Notes: generated by a model from the letters alone, not told the origin. Counted from the first letter of the stretch, positions 46,893 through 57,488 are shown. The stretch: 64,000 bases of DNA from BCD1 sp965230565 (GCA_965230565.1 CBDDLH010000016.1:682001-746000), one strand, 5' to 3'. Numbers and translations are program-made.

Positions 46893-49736
46893 ATGATAAG
46901 AATAGCAGGATTAATTTGTCTATTGATTTTGACCCTCTATGGATGCATGGAACCTGAAACCTATGAACAAGATCTTTCAGGTGACTGGGCATACAAGCTC
47001 GACACAGCAGATATCGGCATTCAGGGAAAATGGTACACTCTGGATTTCTCTGATACGATTACCCTGCCGGGAGCTCTGAGAGACTATGGAATCGGTGAAG
47101 AGCCTGGCCTTCAAACCCAGTGGACAGGAAGCATTTACGACAGCTCCTGGTATTTTAACCCTGCACTGGAAAAATATCGCCAGGAAGGTGAAGTAAAATT
47201 CCCTTTTTGGCTAACCCCTGATAAACATTATTTGGGAAATGCATGGTACCAAAAGGAAATTGAAATTCCTTCAGACTGGCTCGGCAAGGATGTGGTAATT
47301 TTCCTGGAACGTCCACACTGGCAAACCACTGTTTGGATAGATACCATAAATATCGGAGCTGATAATAGTTTATCCACTCCTCACCGGTTTGTAATTCCCG
47401 CAGAACAAGTCTCCCGGGGAAAACACCGCCTCACCATTAAAGTGGATAATGCCATTAGGGACATCGATCCCGGCATAAATTCTCATAGCATTTCCGACCA
47501 CACACAGGGCAACTGGAATGGGATGGTCGGCGCAATAAAAATGTACCCTGAATCTAGAACCAGAATCGATCAGATAAAAATAACTCCCGATCTGGCAGAC
47601 AAGTCCATTGAAGTGAATTTAAAACTTACATCCAAATTAGCAAAGGGCGAGTTGGACATTGAGATTAAAGGGAAAAATCACGACCACCAAATAGCCAAAA
47701 TCACAAAAGATTGGGAAAAGGAAAAGGATGCAATGACCTTCACAATTTCCTTGGGAGAAGAATTCAGAACCTGGAGTGAATTTTCACCTGATTTGTATGA
47801 ATTGACTCTTTCGTTGAAAGGTAATTCAGACATTCTGGACACCCAAAAGGAGCCATTTGGAATGCGGGAATTCACGGTGAACGATAAGCACTTTGAGATC
47901 AATGGAATTCCTGTCTTTCTCCGGGGTACAACTGAATGCTCAGTTTTTCCGCTGACAGGTTATCCTCCCACCGACGAAAAGGAATGGACCCGGATTTTTG
48001 ACATTTGTAAATCCTTTGGTCTGAACCATATGCGTTTCCACTCCTATTGTCCGCCTGAAGCTGCTTTTTATGCTGCCGACGAAGCAGGTATATACCTGCA
48101 GGTAGAAGGCCCCAGTTGGGCCAAGTACTCAACCACCTTAGGCGATGGAAAACCTGTTGACGATTATTTGATGAGGGAAACAAAGCGGATTATTGACACC
48201 TATGGAAACCACCCTTCTTTTGTAATGATGGCCTACGGCAACGAACCTTCCGGAAATTATGTGCCCTATCTGGAAAACTGGGTGGATCATTTCAGGTTAT
48301 ACGACCCGCAGCGTGTATTTACAGGTGCATCTACCGGTAGAAGCTGGGCAATTATCGACAACAGTGACTTTATTGTTCGTTCACCGCCTAGAGGATTGGC
48401 CTGGAAAAACGAGCAACCCGGATCGGATTTCGATTATCGCAATAAGACCGAAAACCAGGAACGCCCTTACGTGACCTTTGAAATGGGGCAATGGTGTGTT
48501 TTTCCAAACTTTAATGAAATCGACAAATATACCGGTTCCCTTAAAGCAAAAAATTTCGAATTATTCCGTGAAGATCTGGCCGACCACCACATGGCCGACC
48601 TTGGAGATGATTTCCTGATGGCTTCCGGAAAGCTTCAGGCATCGTGTTATAAGCAGGAGATCGAGGCCACTCTGAGAACACCAAACCTGGCTGGTTTTCA
48701 GTTATTGAGCCTCAACGATTTTTCCGGACAAGGAACTGCCCTGGTTGGCGTACTGGACGCTTTTTGGGATGAAAAAGGATACATCACAGCTCCTGAGTTT
48801 AAATCCTTTTGCAACGAAGTCGTACCTCTTGTGCGCTTGGATAAATTTACCTTTGAAACCAATGATACCTTAAAAACTCAAGTTGAAATTGCCAATTTTA
48901 GCGGAAGTGTTTTGGAAAATTCTAAGGTCAGATGGCAGTTGATCCAGGACTCCACAACCGTTTTAAAAGAGGGACATTTCTCCCCTGTTTCCATTCCAGT
49001 TGGAAATGGCAACGCTGTTGGCACAATGGAAATCCCCCTGAATTTTGTAGATAAAGCAACTCCATTAACCCTGACTGTTTCCCTAGATGATTACGAAAAC
49101 AGTTGGAAAATATGGATCTACCCGACTCCTGATCAAACACCAGAACCGGAAAATATTATCATAGCGGAAAGCCCGGATCCGGCAGTACTCCAGGCATTGA
49201 ACGATGGAAAGTCGGTCCTGCTGCTTCCAGCCGGGAAAATTGAGAACGGGAAGGACGTGGTACAATATTACCAGCCTGTTTTCTGGAACACCTCCTGGTT
49301 CAGGATGCGCCCCCCTCACACCACGGGAATTTTTGTCCGGAACGAACACCCGGTATTTGAGGATTTTCCGACAGATTCTTATAGTGATCTGCAGTGGTGG
49401 GAGATCTCCAATCGCCAGCAGGTGATGAATCTTGAATATTTTCCGGAAGACTTCCGTCCGCAAATACAACCTATTGACACCTGGTTCATAAACCGGCGGC
49501 TTGCCATGTTGTTCGAAGCAAACGTTGGCAAAGGGAAATTGATGGTGTGCAGTATTGACCTTACGACTGAGTTGGAACAACGCCCTGTTGCCCGTCAGCT
49601 AAAGCACAGTATTTTACAATACATGGCCTCTGATCAGTTCTCCCCTGACAACAGTGTCGGTTATGACATTATTGAGGAGCTTTTTGAGAAGAAAGAGCGG
49701 GAAGGATGGAAATCATATGTAAAAAAGGACCCATAA
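46893..49736 (+). CDS. GH2 family glycoside hydrolase, lipoprotein
   Basis: 947-aa retaining exo-glycosidase of the GH2 type. Lipobox LTLYGC gives a lipidated Cys18. A jellyroll sugar-binding domain (about 60-220, WYQKEIEIPSDWLGKDVVIFL), an Ig-like domain (about 225-330) and a TIM barrel (about 335-640) follow. The predicted acid/base is Glu451 in YGNEPSGN, and the nucleophile is Glu530 in TFEMGQW. Beta-galactosidase, beta-glucuronidase and galacturonidase activities are all possible; rhamnogalacturonan side chains are the likely substrate. The C-terminal region (650-940) is beta-rich and has a class-I glutamine-amidotransferase-like stretch (VLLLPAGK). Confidence 0.83.
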   Translation: MIRIAGLICLLILTLYGCMEPETYEQDLSGDWAYKLDTADIGIQGKWYTLDFSDTITLPGALRDYGIGEEPGLQTQWTGSIYDSSWYFNPALEKYRQEGEVKFPFWLTPDKHYLGNAWYQKEIEIPSDWLGKDVVIFLERPHWQTTVWIDTINIGADNSLSTPHRFVIPAEQVSRGKHRLTIKVDNAIRDIDPGINSHSISDHTQGNWNGMVGAIKMYPESRTRIDQIKITPDLADKSIEVNLKLTSKLAKGELDIEIKGKNHDHQIAKITKDWEKEKDAMTFTISLGEEFRTWSEFSPDLYELTLSLKGNSDILDTQKEPFGMREFTVNDKHFEINGIPVFLRGTTECSVFPLTGYPPTDEKEWTRIFDICKSFGLNHMRFHSYCPPEAAFYAADEAGIYLQVEGPSWAKYSTTLGDGKPVDDYLMRETKRIIDTYGNHPSFVMMAYGNEPSGNYVPYLENWVDHFRLYDPQRVFTGASTGRSWAIIDNSDFIVRSPPRGLAWKNEQPGSDFDYRNKTENQERPYVTFEMGQWCVFPNFNEIDKYTGSLKAKNFELFREDLADHHMADLGDDFLMASGKLQASCYKQEIEATLRTPNLAGFQLLSLNDFSGQGTALVGVLDAFWDEKGYITAPEFKSFCNEVVPLVRLDKFTFETNDTLKTQVEIANFSGSVLENSKVRWQLIQDSTTVLKEGHFSPVSIPVGNGNAVGTMEIPLNFVDKATPLTLTVSLDDYENSWKIWIYPTPDQTPEPENIIIAESPDPAVLQALNDGKSVLLLPAGKIENGKDVVQYYQPVFWNTSWFRMRPPHTTGIFVRNEHPVFEDFPTDSYSDLQWWEISNRQQVMNLEYFPEDFRPQIQPIDTWFINRRLAMLFEANVGKGKLMVCSIDLTTELEQRPVARQLKHSILQYMASDQFSPDNSVGYDIIEELFEKKEREGWKSYVKKDP

Positions 49737-49777
49737 TTACCTTTCCATGAAAACTGTTATACAATAACATTGTGAAA

Positions 49778-52165
49778 ATGAGCAAAAAAATAATATTCAT
49801 TCTCTGTCTTTTTATCACTTATTCTTCCCAAGGTCAGACTACTTACAGGATAAATATTGACCAACCTGATAAAGAGATCATACGAGGGCATCTCGATCTT
49901 GGCGGCAGTAACCCTTCGGGAGAAGAGATCTCGGTCAATAACTTTTATATTGAAAAAGGCGGGAAACCCTTTTTCCCCATAGTCGGTGAATTTCATTATT
50001 CAAGATTTCCGGAAGCATACTGGGAGGAGGAAATTCTCAAAATGAAATCCGGAGGCATAAATGTGGTTGCATCCTATGTTTTCTGGAACCTTCATGAACG
50101 TCAGCAAGGTCAATACGACTGGACAGGTGATCTGAATCTGAGGAAGTTTATACAATTAATTCACAAACATAACCTGTACGCTATAGTCCGGATTGGGCCG
50201 TTTTGTCATGGCGAAATACGAAATGGAGGGATTCCGGACTGGTTATACGGGCAGCCATTCGAGGTTCGGAGTAATGATCCGGATTACCTGGCATACGTGG
50301 ATACCTTTTATGGCCAGATTGCCGATCAGATCAAAGGGATGCTTTATAAAGATGGGGGCCCTGTAATTGGAATCCAGCTGGAAAATGAATACCAGCACGC
50401 ACATTCGCCTTGGGAGTTTACCTATCCCGGCAGTAAGAAAGAAAAAACCGTTCCGGATAGAGAAGCAGCTTTGACTCATGAGCAAATAACGGTTACCGAT
50501 GGGAAAAACCCCTGGTCGGAATACGGTAAAAGACATATGGCCACGCTCAAAGCAATGGCTAAAGATCATGGAATGGATGTTCCGCTCTATACGGCAACAG
50601 GTTGGGGCAATGCAACCATCGTTGAAAAAGGAAGTATTCCGGTTACTGCCGGTTACGTCTACCCTTTTTGGTCCAAACCACATCCATCGAATTTTTATCT
50701 GTTCAAGGACATTAAAAACAACCCGGATTACAGCCCTGTCAGCTACGACACAGAATTGTACCCTTCCATTCCAGCAGAAATAGGGCCGGGCATCCAGGTT
50801 AAATATTCACGCCGCCCTGTCGTTGATTTCAAAAGTGTCAACCCTTTGATGGTTCGGATCATTGGCAGCGGGTCGAACGGGATCGGATATTACATGTATC
50901 ACGGAGGATCAACACCTCAATTCAACGGTAAATTCTACAACGAGGAATTCAACGGGCTGCCAAGGGTAAATTATGATTTTCAGGCGCCCATTGGCCAATA
51001 CGGACAGGTGCGTTATCATTACAAACACCTTCGAATGCTCCATATGTTTCTGGAGGATTACGGCGAAATGCTGGCACCGATGAGCTCCTTTCTCCCGAAA
51101 ACGAACGAAGGCATTACGCCTGAAGATACCGAGACCCTCCGATATGCAATTCGCTCAAACGGCAATTCGGGTTTCCTGTTCATGATCAATTTCCAGGATC
51201 ATCTGGATATGAAGGATATTGAACAAGTAAGTGTTAAAGTCGAAACAGGAACTGAAACTATATCATTCCCTGCTCGTGGCTCCTTTAATGTTCCCAAAGG
51301 AACAAGTGCCATCTTCCCCTTCAATTTAGATCTCAAGGAGGTTATCATTAAATCCGCCACGGTACAACCACTGACGACACTACACAGAGAGGAGTCCGGA
51401 TATTACATCTTTAGTACAGTTAAAGGAATCGAACCAGAGATTCATTTTTCAAAAAATACCAAAGTATCCAAGCTCCAAAACGCTTCTGTAAAACGGAATG
51501 GCAGTTTGAAAACGGTAAAGGCCATTAGCGCAGGTCCCTTTTCATTTTCAGCAAACGGTCAAAACTTTTTGGTTATTACCCAGGACATGGCCATGAACTC
51601 CGTAAAGATCAATGAAAAATTGTACATCTCCCCTGCCCTGGTTATGGAGAATAGCGGGAGTGTTCAACTGATTAGCAGATATACAGAAAACACTTTACAC
51701 ATCTTTCCAACCGAAAGAACAGATATACCGGAAATATCGACGAACATCAAAAAGGAAAAATCTATATTTGATGGTTTTGGATCCTACTCCATCACATTTG
51801 AAGTATTGGAACCGGCAGTTAAGTTTAACAAGGTAAGTTCAAGGAAATACCAATTGGAATGGAAGGTTGAAATGGAAAAAGTCAACGATGTCTTCCTGGA
51901 AGTTGATTATACCGGCGACCGTGGACTGGCATTTATTAACGGTAAACTTATTAACGACCACTTTTATCAGGGAAAAAAATGGGAAATTGGATTGAAGACT
52001 TTCTCTGCTGAATTGATAAACAATCCCATGATTTTGGTTTTCCATCCTATGTATCCGGACTACAATTACCTGGGGGATCTGGAAATAACACCCAATTTTG
52101 AAGGAGGAAGTTTATTAGAAGTTAAAGGGATTAAACTCATTACGGAGTATAAAATATCGTGGTAA
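49778..52165 (+). CDS. GH35 family beta-galactosidase
   Basis: 795-aa exported retaining beta-galactosidase. The TIM barrel shows the GH35 signature GEFHYSRFPEAYWEEEILKM with WNLHERQQGQYDW, the acid/base Glu204 in IQLENEYQ, and the nucleophile Glu334 in IPAEIGPG. An N-terminal signal peptide (MSKKIIFILCLFITYSSQG) precedes it. After the barrel come beta-sandwich domains. I chose ATG 49778; an in-frame GTG at 49772 would add two residues. In this locus it should remove galactose from rhamnogalacturonan-I side chains. Last gene of the operon; no clear terminator follows. Confidence 0.92.
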   Translation: MSKKIIFILCLFITYSSQGQTTYRINIDQPDKEIIRGHLDLGGSNPSGEEISVNNFYIEKGGKPFFPIVGEFHYSRFPEAYWEEEILKMKSGGINVVASYVFWNLHERQQGQYDWTGDLNLRKFIQLIHKHNLYAIVRIGPFCHGEIRNGGIPDWLYGQPFEVRSNDPDYLAYVDTFYGQIADQIKGMLYKDGGPVIGIQLENEYQHAHSPWEFTYPGSKKEKTVPDREAALTHEQITVTDGKNPWSEYGKRHMATLKAMAKDHGMDVPLYTATGWGNATIVEKGSIPVTAGYVYPFWSKPHPSNFYLFKDIKNNPDYSPVSYDTELYPSIPAEIGPGIQVKYSRRPVVDFKSVNPLMVRIIGSGSNGIGYYMYHGGSTPQFNGKFYNEEFNGLPRVNYDFQAPIGQYGQVRYHYKHLRMLHMFLEDYGEMLAPMSSFLPKTNEGITPEDTETLRYAIRSNGNSGFLFMINFQDHLDMKDIEQVSVKVETGTETISFPARGSFNVPKGTSAIFPFNLDLKEVIIKSATVQPLTTLHREESGYYIFSTVKGIEPEIHFSKNTKVSKLQNASVKRNGSLKTVKAISAGPFSFSANGQNFLVITQDMAMNSVKINEKLYISPALVMENSGSVQLISRYTENTLHIFPTERTDIPEISTNIKKEKSIFDGFGSYSITFEVLEPAVKFNKVSSRKYQLEWKVEMEKVNDVFLEVDYTGDRGLAFINGKLINDHFYQGKKWEIGLKTFSAELINNPMILVFHPMYPDYNYLGDLEITPNFEGGSLLEVKGIKLITEYKISW

Positions 52166-52808
52166 TTAAGGGCTAAATGCATGATTTTCACCCCAATGGC
52201 AAGGAATGAATACCCATGGCAAGGAGTGATAACCACCCAGGTATTAATCATTTTTACCTTGAGGGCACAAATAAGTTAATCCTACATACTTTTTTCGGAA
52301 TTTACAGAAACAAAAATAAAAAATATTCGTAAGAGATAATATAGGTTTATTGTAATCCCTAAACATTTGTTGACTTCGTAGTTAACACCATTATTCGCCT
52401 CTCTTACGAAACAAATAAACACATACAAATCACCATATCCGGTTAAGGATATTTTTAAGGTTACAGTCCCCCTGTAAATTACATACATTCCAATCAACAC
52501 ATCCTCAGACCATATGGTCGAGGGTCCCAGAGGTTACTACATCAAAAAAAAACATGCGTGCGGAGAAATATGAGGTTTCTTCGCTACAGGCTTTTTTAAA
52601 GAATTATTTTTTATAGTGTATTATAGAATAGTTCGGGCATGAACTCGTCAGAGAAATCGTGTTTTAGACCATTGGTTTGAATTTATTGCAGCCAGGTGAA
52701 GTTACTCTGTTAATTTAATTCATCCCTAAACACATTTAGGCAATAAGATCAAGCCTTAATTCCTGAGAAGTTGCACGGACAATTGTTAACAAAACAATGT
52801 TTTTTATT
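52166..52808 (+). other. Intergenic region with operator site 2 and a long structured leader
   Basis: No gene is convincing in these 643 bp. Besides the operator (52196-52262) the predicted leader of about 540 nt contains an 11-bp perfect inverted repeat TTCGTAAGAGA (52326-52336) / TCTCTTACGAA (52400-52410) and the perfect 12-bp palindrome GACCATATGGTC (52508-52519). Tiny open frames of 19-20 codons start at 52515 and 52554 but have no supporting features. The leader may be a regulatory or structured RNA. Confidence 0.5.
52196..52262 (+). promoter_or_regulatory. Tandem operator and -7 promoter (site 2)
   Basis: Two adjacent 20-bp repeats: ATGGCAAGGAATGAATACCC (52196-52215) and ATGGCAAGGAGTGATAACCA (52216-52235). 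TGGCA starts at 52197 and 52217, GATAA at 52228, and the -7-like TACCTTGA at 52255-52262, exactly 27 bp after the start of GATAA, as in sites 1 and 3. The start codon served (52809) is about 540 bp downstream, unlike the other copies. Confidence 0.65.
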
Positions 52809-55800
52809 ATGAAAAGGACTTTACTAATTAGACACAACTACTTGATGCTCCTGGTTTTTCTGCTGGCGGGTATTCAAAATGTAGCAATCGGGCAAACATT
52901 TGTTCAAAACAGTGATGGTCTGGTTGTTATTAATGCGGAGAATTTTTCGCAAAACAATCCTGGTACCGGAATTAAATTAGGCGATGAATGGGAGTTCTCT
53001 GATGCCTTTAGTGGTTTTGAGGGAACAGGTTATATGCAATCCGTAATGGCCGCAGGAGATGGCAGTTTTTTCAATGCAGACAATTACAATGCAAAACTGA
53101 CCTACAATGTGGAATTCATTAATACCGGACAGCACTACCTATGGGCCCATGTTTATTTCCCTGATGGAAGTGGTGATTCTTTCTTTTACGGAATAGATGG
53201 CTCCGCAAAGCAAAGAGTTGAAGGAACTCCTTACGGAACTTTCACCTGGAAAGAGGGTAATTTCACTTCCAGCTTCAGTGTTCCGTCGGTAGGTATGCAC
53301 ACTATCGACATCATGCAAAGGGAACCTGGTGCGGTTATTGACCACATCATCGTCACTTCAGATGCAAGTTTTGATCCTACAACGGATGATTCATGGAAAA
53401 ACACTTATGATCAAAATAATGATGCTTTAGGCTTGGTAGTGATTGATGCAGAAAATAATTCTGATTACAGAAAAGGTACTGGAATTAAGGCAGGAGACAG
53501 ATGGATGCACGGTTCCAGTCAGGCTGGTTACCTGGGAACAGGATATGTAGAATCAATTATGTTAGGTGGGGGTGACGGCAGTACTTCCAATGCAGAAAAT
53601 TTTAATGCAAAAATTTCCTACGATGTCAATTTCGTCAAGACCGGAACGCATTATATTTGGGCCCATGTGTATTACCCAGGTGGATCCGGTGATTCTTTCT
53701 TTTATGGGTTGGATGGCGGAGTAAAGGATAGAGCAGATAATACCACACATGGATCTTTCTTTTGGGATAAAGGAAATTCTGGTTTTACTATTCCTTCCAC
53801 AGGTCTTCACACCATCGACATTATGCAAAGAGAACCAGGCGTTCTTGTGGATCACATCATCGTAACCTCTGACGCTAGTTTCGACCCGACCACAGACAAT
53901 TCATGGCTGCCTACAGATTCAGATGCCAGTCTGAGTGACTTGTCCGTAAATGGATATGATATTTCTCCTGCGTTTGACCCCGGGATAACCTCTTATTCAA
54001 TAGTGACTGGTGAAAATCCGGGTATGTTGACAGTTTCAGCAACACCAACATCTGATGGTGCAACCTATGTTATTACCCAGAATGGAGATGTCATTACGGT
54101 AACAGTTACTGCTGATGACGGTGAAACTACGCTGACTTATACCATTTACCTTCAAACACTTTGTGTAATACAGGCAGAAGATTACATTTCAAGTACCGGT
54201 GGATATGCCGGAGAACAATGGACAGAAGCAACTAGCGTACCTGGGTTTTATGGCGGTTCTTATATGTTAGCCCCCAATTATTACTCTTATGCACCGTATC
54301 AAACTGCACAGGCCAATGCACCGGCACTCACTTACGAAGTTACTGTGGGGCAGGCTGGCACCTATTATCTATGGTCCTATATCAATTTCCCTAATGGCGA
54401 CGGAGACTCTTTCTACTACGGAGTAAATGGAAGCATCCCCTCTGAAAGCCACAAATTGTCCTCCTACCCTAATTATGATTTTTGGTTGTGGGCGAAAGGA
54501 CCTCAATCTGTACAACTTCAGGCAGGAACGAATACGGTGACTATTTATGCACGTGAAAAGGGCATGAGAGTTGACATGTTATTGCTTACCCCTCACAATG
54601 CCTTTGATCCTCGTGTAGATGGTGGTTGGGTTGATTGCGTGGCGCCAACAGTTGCATGTCCTGGCCCAATCGTTACAGGTAATGATGCTGGCCAATGTGG
54701 AGCAGCAGTTACATGGGAATTAGCAACCACGGATAGCAGTGAAGGTTTAACAGTAGTTTGTACGATCCCAGGTGACGCAGGAGGTTCTCCAAACGGTTGT
54801 GCGACAACCTCACTAAACCTGAGCATCACCTTTGACAATTTTCCGGAAGAGACATCCTGGAGGATTTTGGACATGAATGAAGCAGTTGTTCTTTCCGGTG
54901 GCACTTATGGAAATGAACCGGATGGATCGACTATCAATATACCGATCACTTTGCCTGATGGAAATTACCAGTTCATGATGATGGATGGTTTTGGTGATGG
55001 CATGTGTTGTACTTATGGAAACGGGTCTTATTCTTTAACCAGCAATGGCGAAGTTATTGCTTCAGGAGGATCGTTTGGAAGTAAGGACATCACTCCCTTC
55101 TGTGTTGAAGCGCCTGCCGCAGGAAATATGATTGAGGTTAATTCAGGGGATTTCTTCCCTGTAGGTACGACCACAGTTACCTGTACGGTAACTAATGCAG
55201 AAGGATTAATGGATGTTTGTTCTTTTGATGTTACCGTAAATGATACAGAAGCTCCGACATTATCAGGTTCATGCCCGGGTGGCGTTACGCTTTGCGGAGC
55301 TCAGACCGTAAACTGGACACCACCAACAGCAACTGATAATTGCGCGGTAGTATCCTCCACAAACAATTACAATCCCGGAGACTTCTTCGATGTAGGAACC
55401 CACATGGTGACATACACCTTCTACGATGCGGCGGGACTTTTTGTTTCCTGTAGTTTTATTATTCATATCAACCCACTTCCTGTAGTGGAAATTCCACAAA
55501 GTTATTTGCCGGAATGGTGTCAGGGAGTAAAGACGCTTTACGCAAAAGTGGCCAATATTGCCGAGCTTGCTGATCCGTTAAGCTTTGAGTGGAATACAGG
55601 AGAAACTACACAAGAAATCCTGGCAACCGCCAATGGAGCATATTCCGTTATTGTTACTGATGGAAACAACTGTTCAACCACCGCCATGACGGTAGTTGAC
55701 GAAGATCTCGAAGAATTGCTTTCAGCGCATACCATTCTCGTTGATGATGAAATGGATATGGATTATTCCACTGTAATCAGTGGTGGTGTGGGCGTCCTGG

Positions 55801-57305
55801 ATGCTGATGAGGTATCCATTCAGGATAACTCAGATATCACAACTTTCCTCGTTTCATCACAGGCCTTTGTAGATGGCAGTAGTTCCGTTGCTGATTATTA
55901 TGAAATGGATTCACCGGTTTCATTACCTGATTTTATCAACAATCCATACTACGACAACAACAATCAGACGATCAATGGAACAGCAACCCTTTCCGGATCT
56001 AATTACGGTCACGTCAGTGTTATTGCAGGGTCTACCTTATATATCGATAATGCAGAAGTCTACATGAAGAGCCTTGACGTCGGTAAAACAAGTACGGTAA
56101 TATTCAACCAGCCTGGAATTCTGGTGATCAAACAAAAAATGACCATTGGTTCCTTGTGTAATATTAATGTGGAAGGCCCTGGAGTAGTAGTTTATGTAGG
56201 GGGAGAGACAAGCATTGGACAAGGTTCTACGGTTGCCGTAAATATTTATGCAGGGGAACAAATGGACGTCAATGATTCCGGTTCATCCATGACGACCACC
56301 ATGCTTGGAATGTTCATCACGGATGAATTGAATTCCGGTGATAATGTAGTCTGGGGATGGAACCTTACTTGCGGTGGCGTTGAAACAGGCGGTGGTGACG
56401 ATTGTGTTTCTATCGGTACAGCCAGCGGACAACTTCCTGCCGTATTAAAAGGTGTGGACGGTTTCTGCTCAACAGTCCCTGCACCTGTTACGACCTGTGA
56501 CTGTCCTCCGGGATATGTCGTGGTTGGTTATGAAGGATTGACAGGCAACTCTTATGGCGGCGCGGTGATCAGCCAGTTTAGCCTGAGATGTAAACAACTT
56601 AATTCCAACGGAACATTAGGAAATACCGTTATGGTTACCTGCTCAAATGGTTCTTTAACCTCCGGATCACCATCTGGTCCTCTCGATGCAGGTTCTAATG
56701 AGGTGATGGTTGGAGCGCAGGTCCGTACAGGTTGTGCACTTGACTGGATTCAGGGATATTCAAAACCGTTATCTCAGGTAATTGCGGGAAGTCCTAATGC
56801 TTCTAGTTCACCGATGCCGGTATTGGGTAATACAGCTGCAAACCCTCAACCTACACAATATGTGCCAGCCGGTCATGTAATTGTAGGTATGGAGACTTAT
56901 GAAGAAACCAATCCACCTTCCGGATTTAATGTATTAGGCGTAGCAGCAGGAGTTGCCTGGAGATATGCTCCAATCAGTGAGTGTATCATGCCTAACATGG
57001 CAGCCTCTATTGGGCAGGAAGATGCGATTGATGTTTCATCCAACCGAATAGATGACCTGGTTGTATTCCCTAATCCTTCTTCAGGTGAGTTAGGTGTTAA
57101 TGTCGAAAACTTTATCGGTTCTTCCGTGAAAGTTGTCATTACCAATGTAATGGGACAGCAGGTGTGGTTCCGGGAAATTGATCAGTTGGAAACAGCAAGA
57201 CTGACTATTGACCTGACCGCCGACCGCTATCCGTCAGGTATGTACCTGATGACCTTTGTTGCGGATGACGAACAAGTCACCAAACAAATCATTTTGAGTA
57301 AATAA
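52809..57305 (+). CDS. Multi-module secreted carbohydrate-binding protein with T9SS signal
   Basis: 1498 aa from ATG 52809; an ATG at 52797 would add MFFI. Signal peptide ends near IGQ. In order: two near-duplicate binding-like modules (about 52900-53370 and 53425-53890; MQREPG then DHIIVTSDASFDPTTD), a cadherin-like beta-sandwich (DASLSDLSVNGYDISPAFDP), a third binding-like module (54160-54600, AREKGMRVDML), a HYR domain interrupted by an insert of about 100 aa (MMMDGFGDGMCCTYGNGSY), a second HYR domain (CPGGVTLC), a PKD-like module, a right-handed beta-helix-like stretch (about 55740-56390), a Cys-rich beta domain (CDCPPGYVVVGYEG), and a T9SS type A tail (VVFPNPSSGELG). No catalytic site is visible. 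It may be a surface glycan-binding protein (inference). Confidence 0.8.
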   Translation: MKRTLLIRHNYLMLLVFLLAGIQNVAIGQTFVQNSDGLVVINAENFSQNNPGTGIKLGDEWEFSDAFSGFEGTGYMQSVMAAGDGSFFNADNYNAKLTYNVEFINTGQHYLWAHVYFPDGSGDSFFYGIDGSAKQRVEGTPYGTFTWKEGNFTSSFSVPSVGMHTIDIMQREPGAVIDHIIVTSDASFDPTTDDSWKNTYDQNNDALGLVVIDAENNSDYRKGTGIKAGDRWMHGSSQAGYLGTGYVESIMLGGGDGSTSNAENFNAKISYDVNFVKTGTHYIWAHVYYPGGSGDSFFYGLDGGVKDRADNTTHGSFFWDKGNSGFTIPSTGLHTIDIMQREPGVLVDHIIVTSDASFDPTTDNSWLPTDSDASLSDLSVNGYDISPAFDPGITSYSIVTGENPGMLTVSATPTSDGATYVITQNGDVITVTVTADDGETTLTYTIYLQTLCVIQAEDYISSTGGYAGEQWTEATSVPGFYGGSYMLAPNYYSYAPYQTAQANAPALTYEVTVGQAGTYYLWSYINFPNGDGDSFYYGVNGSIPSESHKLSSYPNYDFWLWAKGPQSVQLQAGTNTVTIYAREKGMRVDMLLLTPHNAFDPRVDGGWVDCVAPTVACPGPIVTGNDAGQCGAAVTWELATTDSSEGLTVVCTIPGDAGGSPNGCATTSLNLSITFDNFPEETSWRILDMNEAVVLSGGTYGNEPDGSTINIPITLPDGNYQFMMMDGFGDGMCCTYGNGSYSLTSNGEVIASGGSFGSKDITPFCVEAPAAGNMIEVNSGDFFPVGTTTVTCTVTNAEGLMDVCSFDVTVNDTEAPTLSGSCPGGVTLCGAQTVNWTPPTATDNCAVVSSTNNYNPGDFFDVGTHMVTYTFYDAAGLFVSCSFIIHINPLPVVEIPQSYLPEWCQGVKTLYAKVANIAELADPLSFEWNTGETTQEILATANGAYSVIVTDGNNCSTTAMTVVDEDLEELLSAHTILVDDEMDMDYSTVISGGVGVLDADEVSIQDNSDITTFLVSSQAFVDGSSSVADYYEMDSPVSLPDFINNPYYDNNNQTINGTATLSGSNYGHVSVIAGSTLYIDNAEVYMKSLDVGKTSTVIFNQPGILVIKQKMTIGSLCNINVEGPGVVVYVGGETSIGQGSTVAVNIYAGEQMDVNDSGSSMTTTMLGMFITDELNSGDNVVWGWNLTCGGVETGGGDDCVSIGTASGQLPAVLKGVDGFCSTVPAPVTTCDCPPGYVVVGYEGLTGNSYGGAVISQFSLRCKQLNSNGTLGNTVMVTCSNGSLTSGSPSGPLDAGSNEVMVGAQVRTGCALDWIQGYSKPLSQVIAGSPNASSSPMPVLGNTAANPQPTQYVPAGHVIVGMETYEETNPPSGFNVLGVAAGVAWRYAPISECIMPNMAASIGQEDAIDVSSNRIDDLVVFPNPSSGELGVNVENFIGSSVKVVITNVMGQQVWFREIDQLETARLTIDLTADRYPSGMYLMTFVADDEQVTKQIILSK

Positions 57306-57342
57306 GGATTACACGAAATTTTATAATTCGCTAATAAAACAA

Positions 57343-57378
57343 GAAACGCCCCGGTCAAAAGCCGGGGTGTTTTTTTTG
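57343..57378 (+). terminator. Terminator after the multi-module protein gene
   Basis: ACGCCCCGG (57346-57354) pairs with CCGGGGTGT (57362-57370) around a 7-nt loop, followed by T7. It lies about 40 bp after the stop. Confidence 0.9.
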
Positions 57379-57421
57379 GAAGAAGCGGAAATAATAAAAT
57401 CTGACAGGACGAGCACTGGCT

Positions 57422-57488
57422 TTTGCAAAATATGACAGAGATTGGCAGGGACGGATAAATCCAATTAATAAATTCCTGCCTAACTTGG
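57422..57488 (+). promoter_or_regulatory. Tandem operator and -7 promoter (site 3)
   Basis: TTTGCA (57422-57427), TGGCA (57443-57447) and GATAA (57454-57458) with GCA cores at 57425 and 57445, 20 bp apart. The -7 element TAACTTGG starts at 57481, 27 bp after the start of GATAA. Predicted transcription start near 57492, about 23 bp before the ATG at 57515, the shortest leader of the four. Confidence 0.72.

Noticed and set aside
52515..52616. Small ORFs of 19-20 codons in the leader of the multi-module gene
   Set aside because: No conserved features or ribosome-binding evidence; only a leader-peptide speculation.
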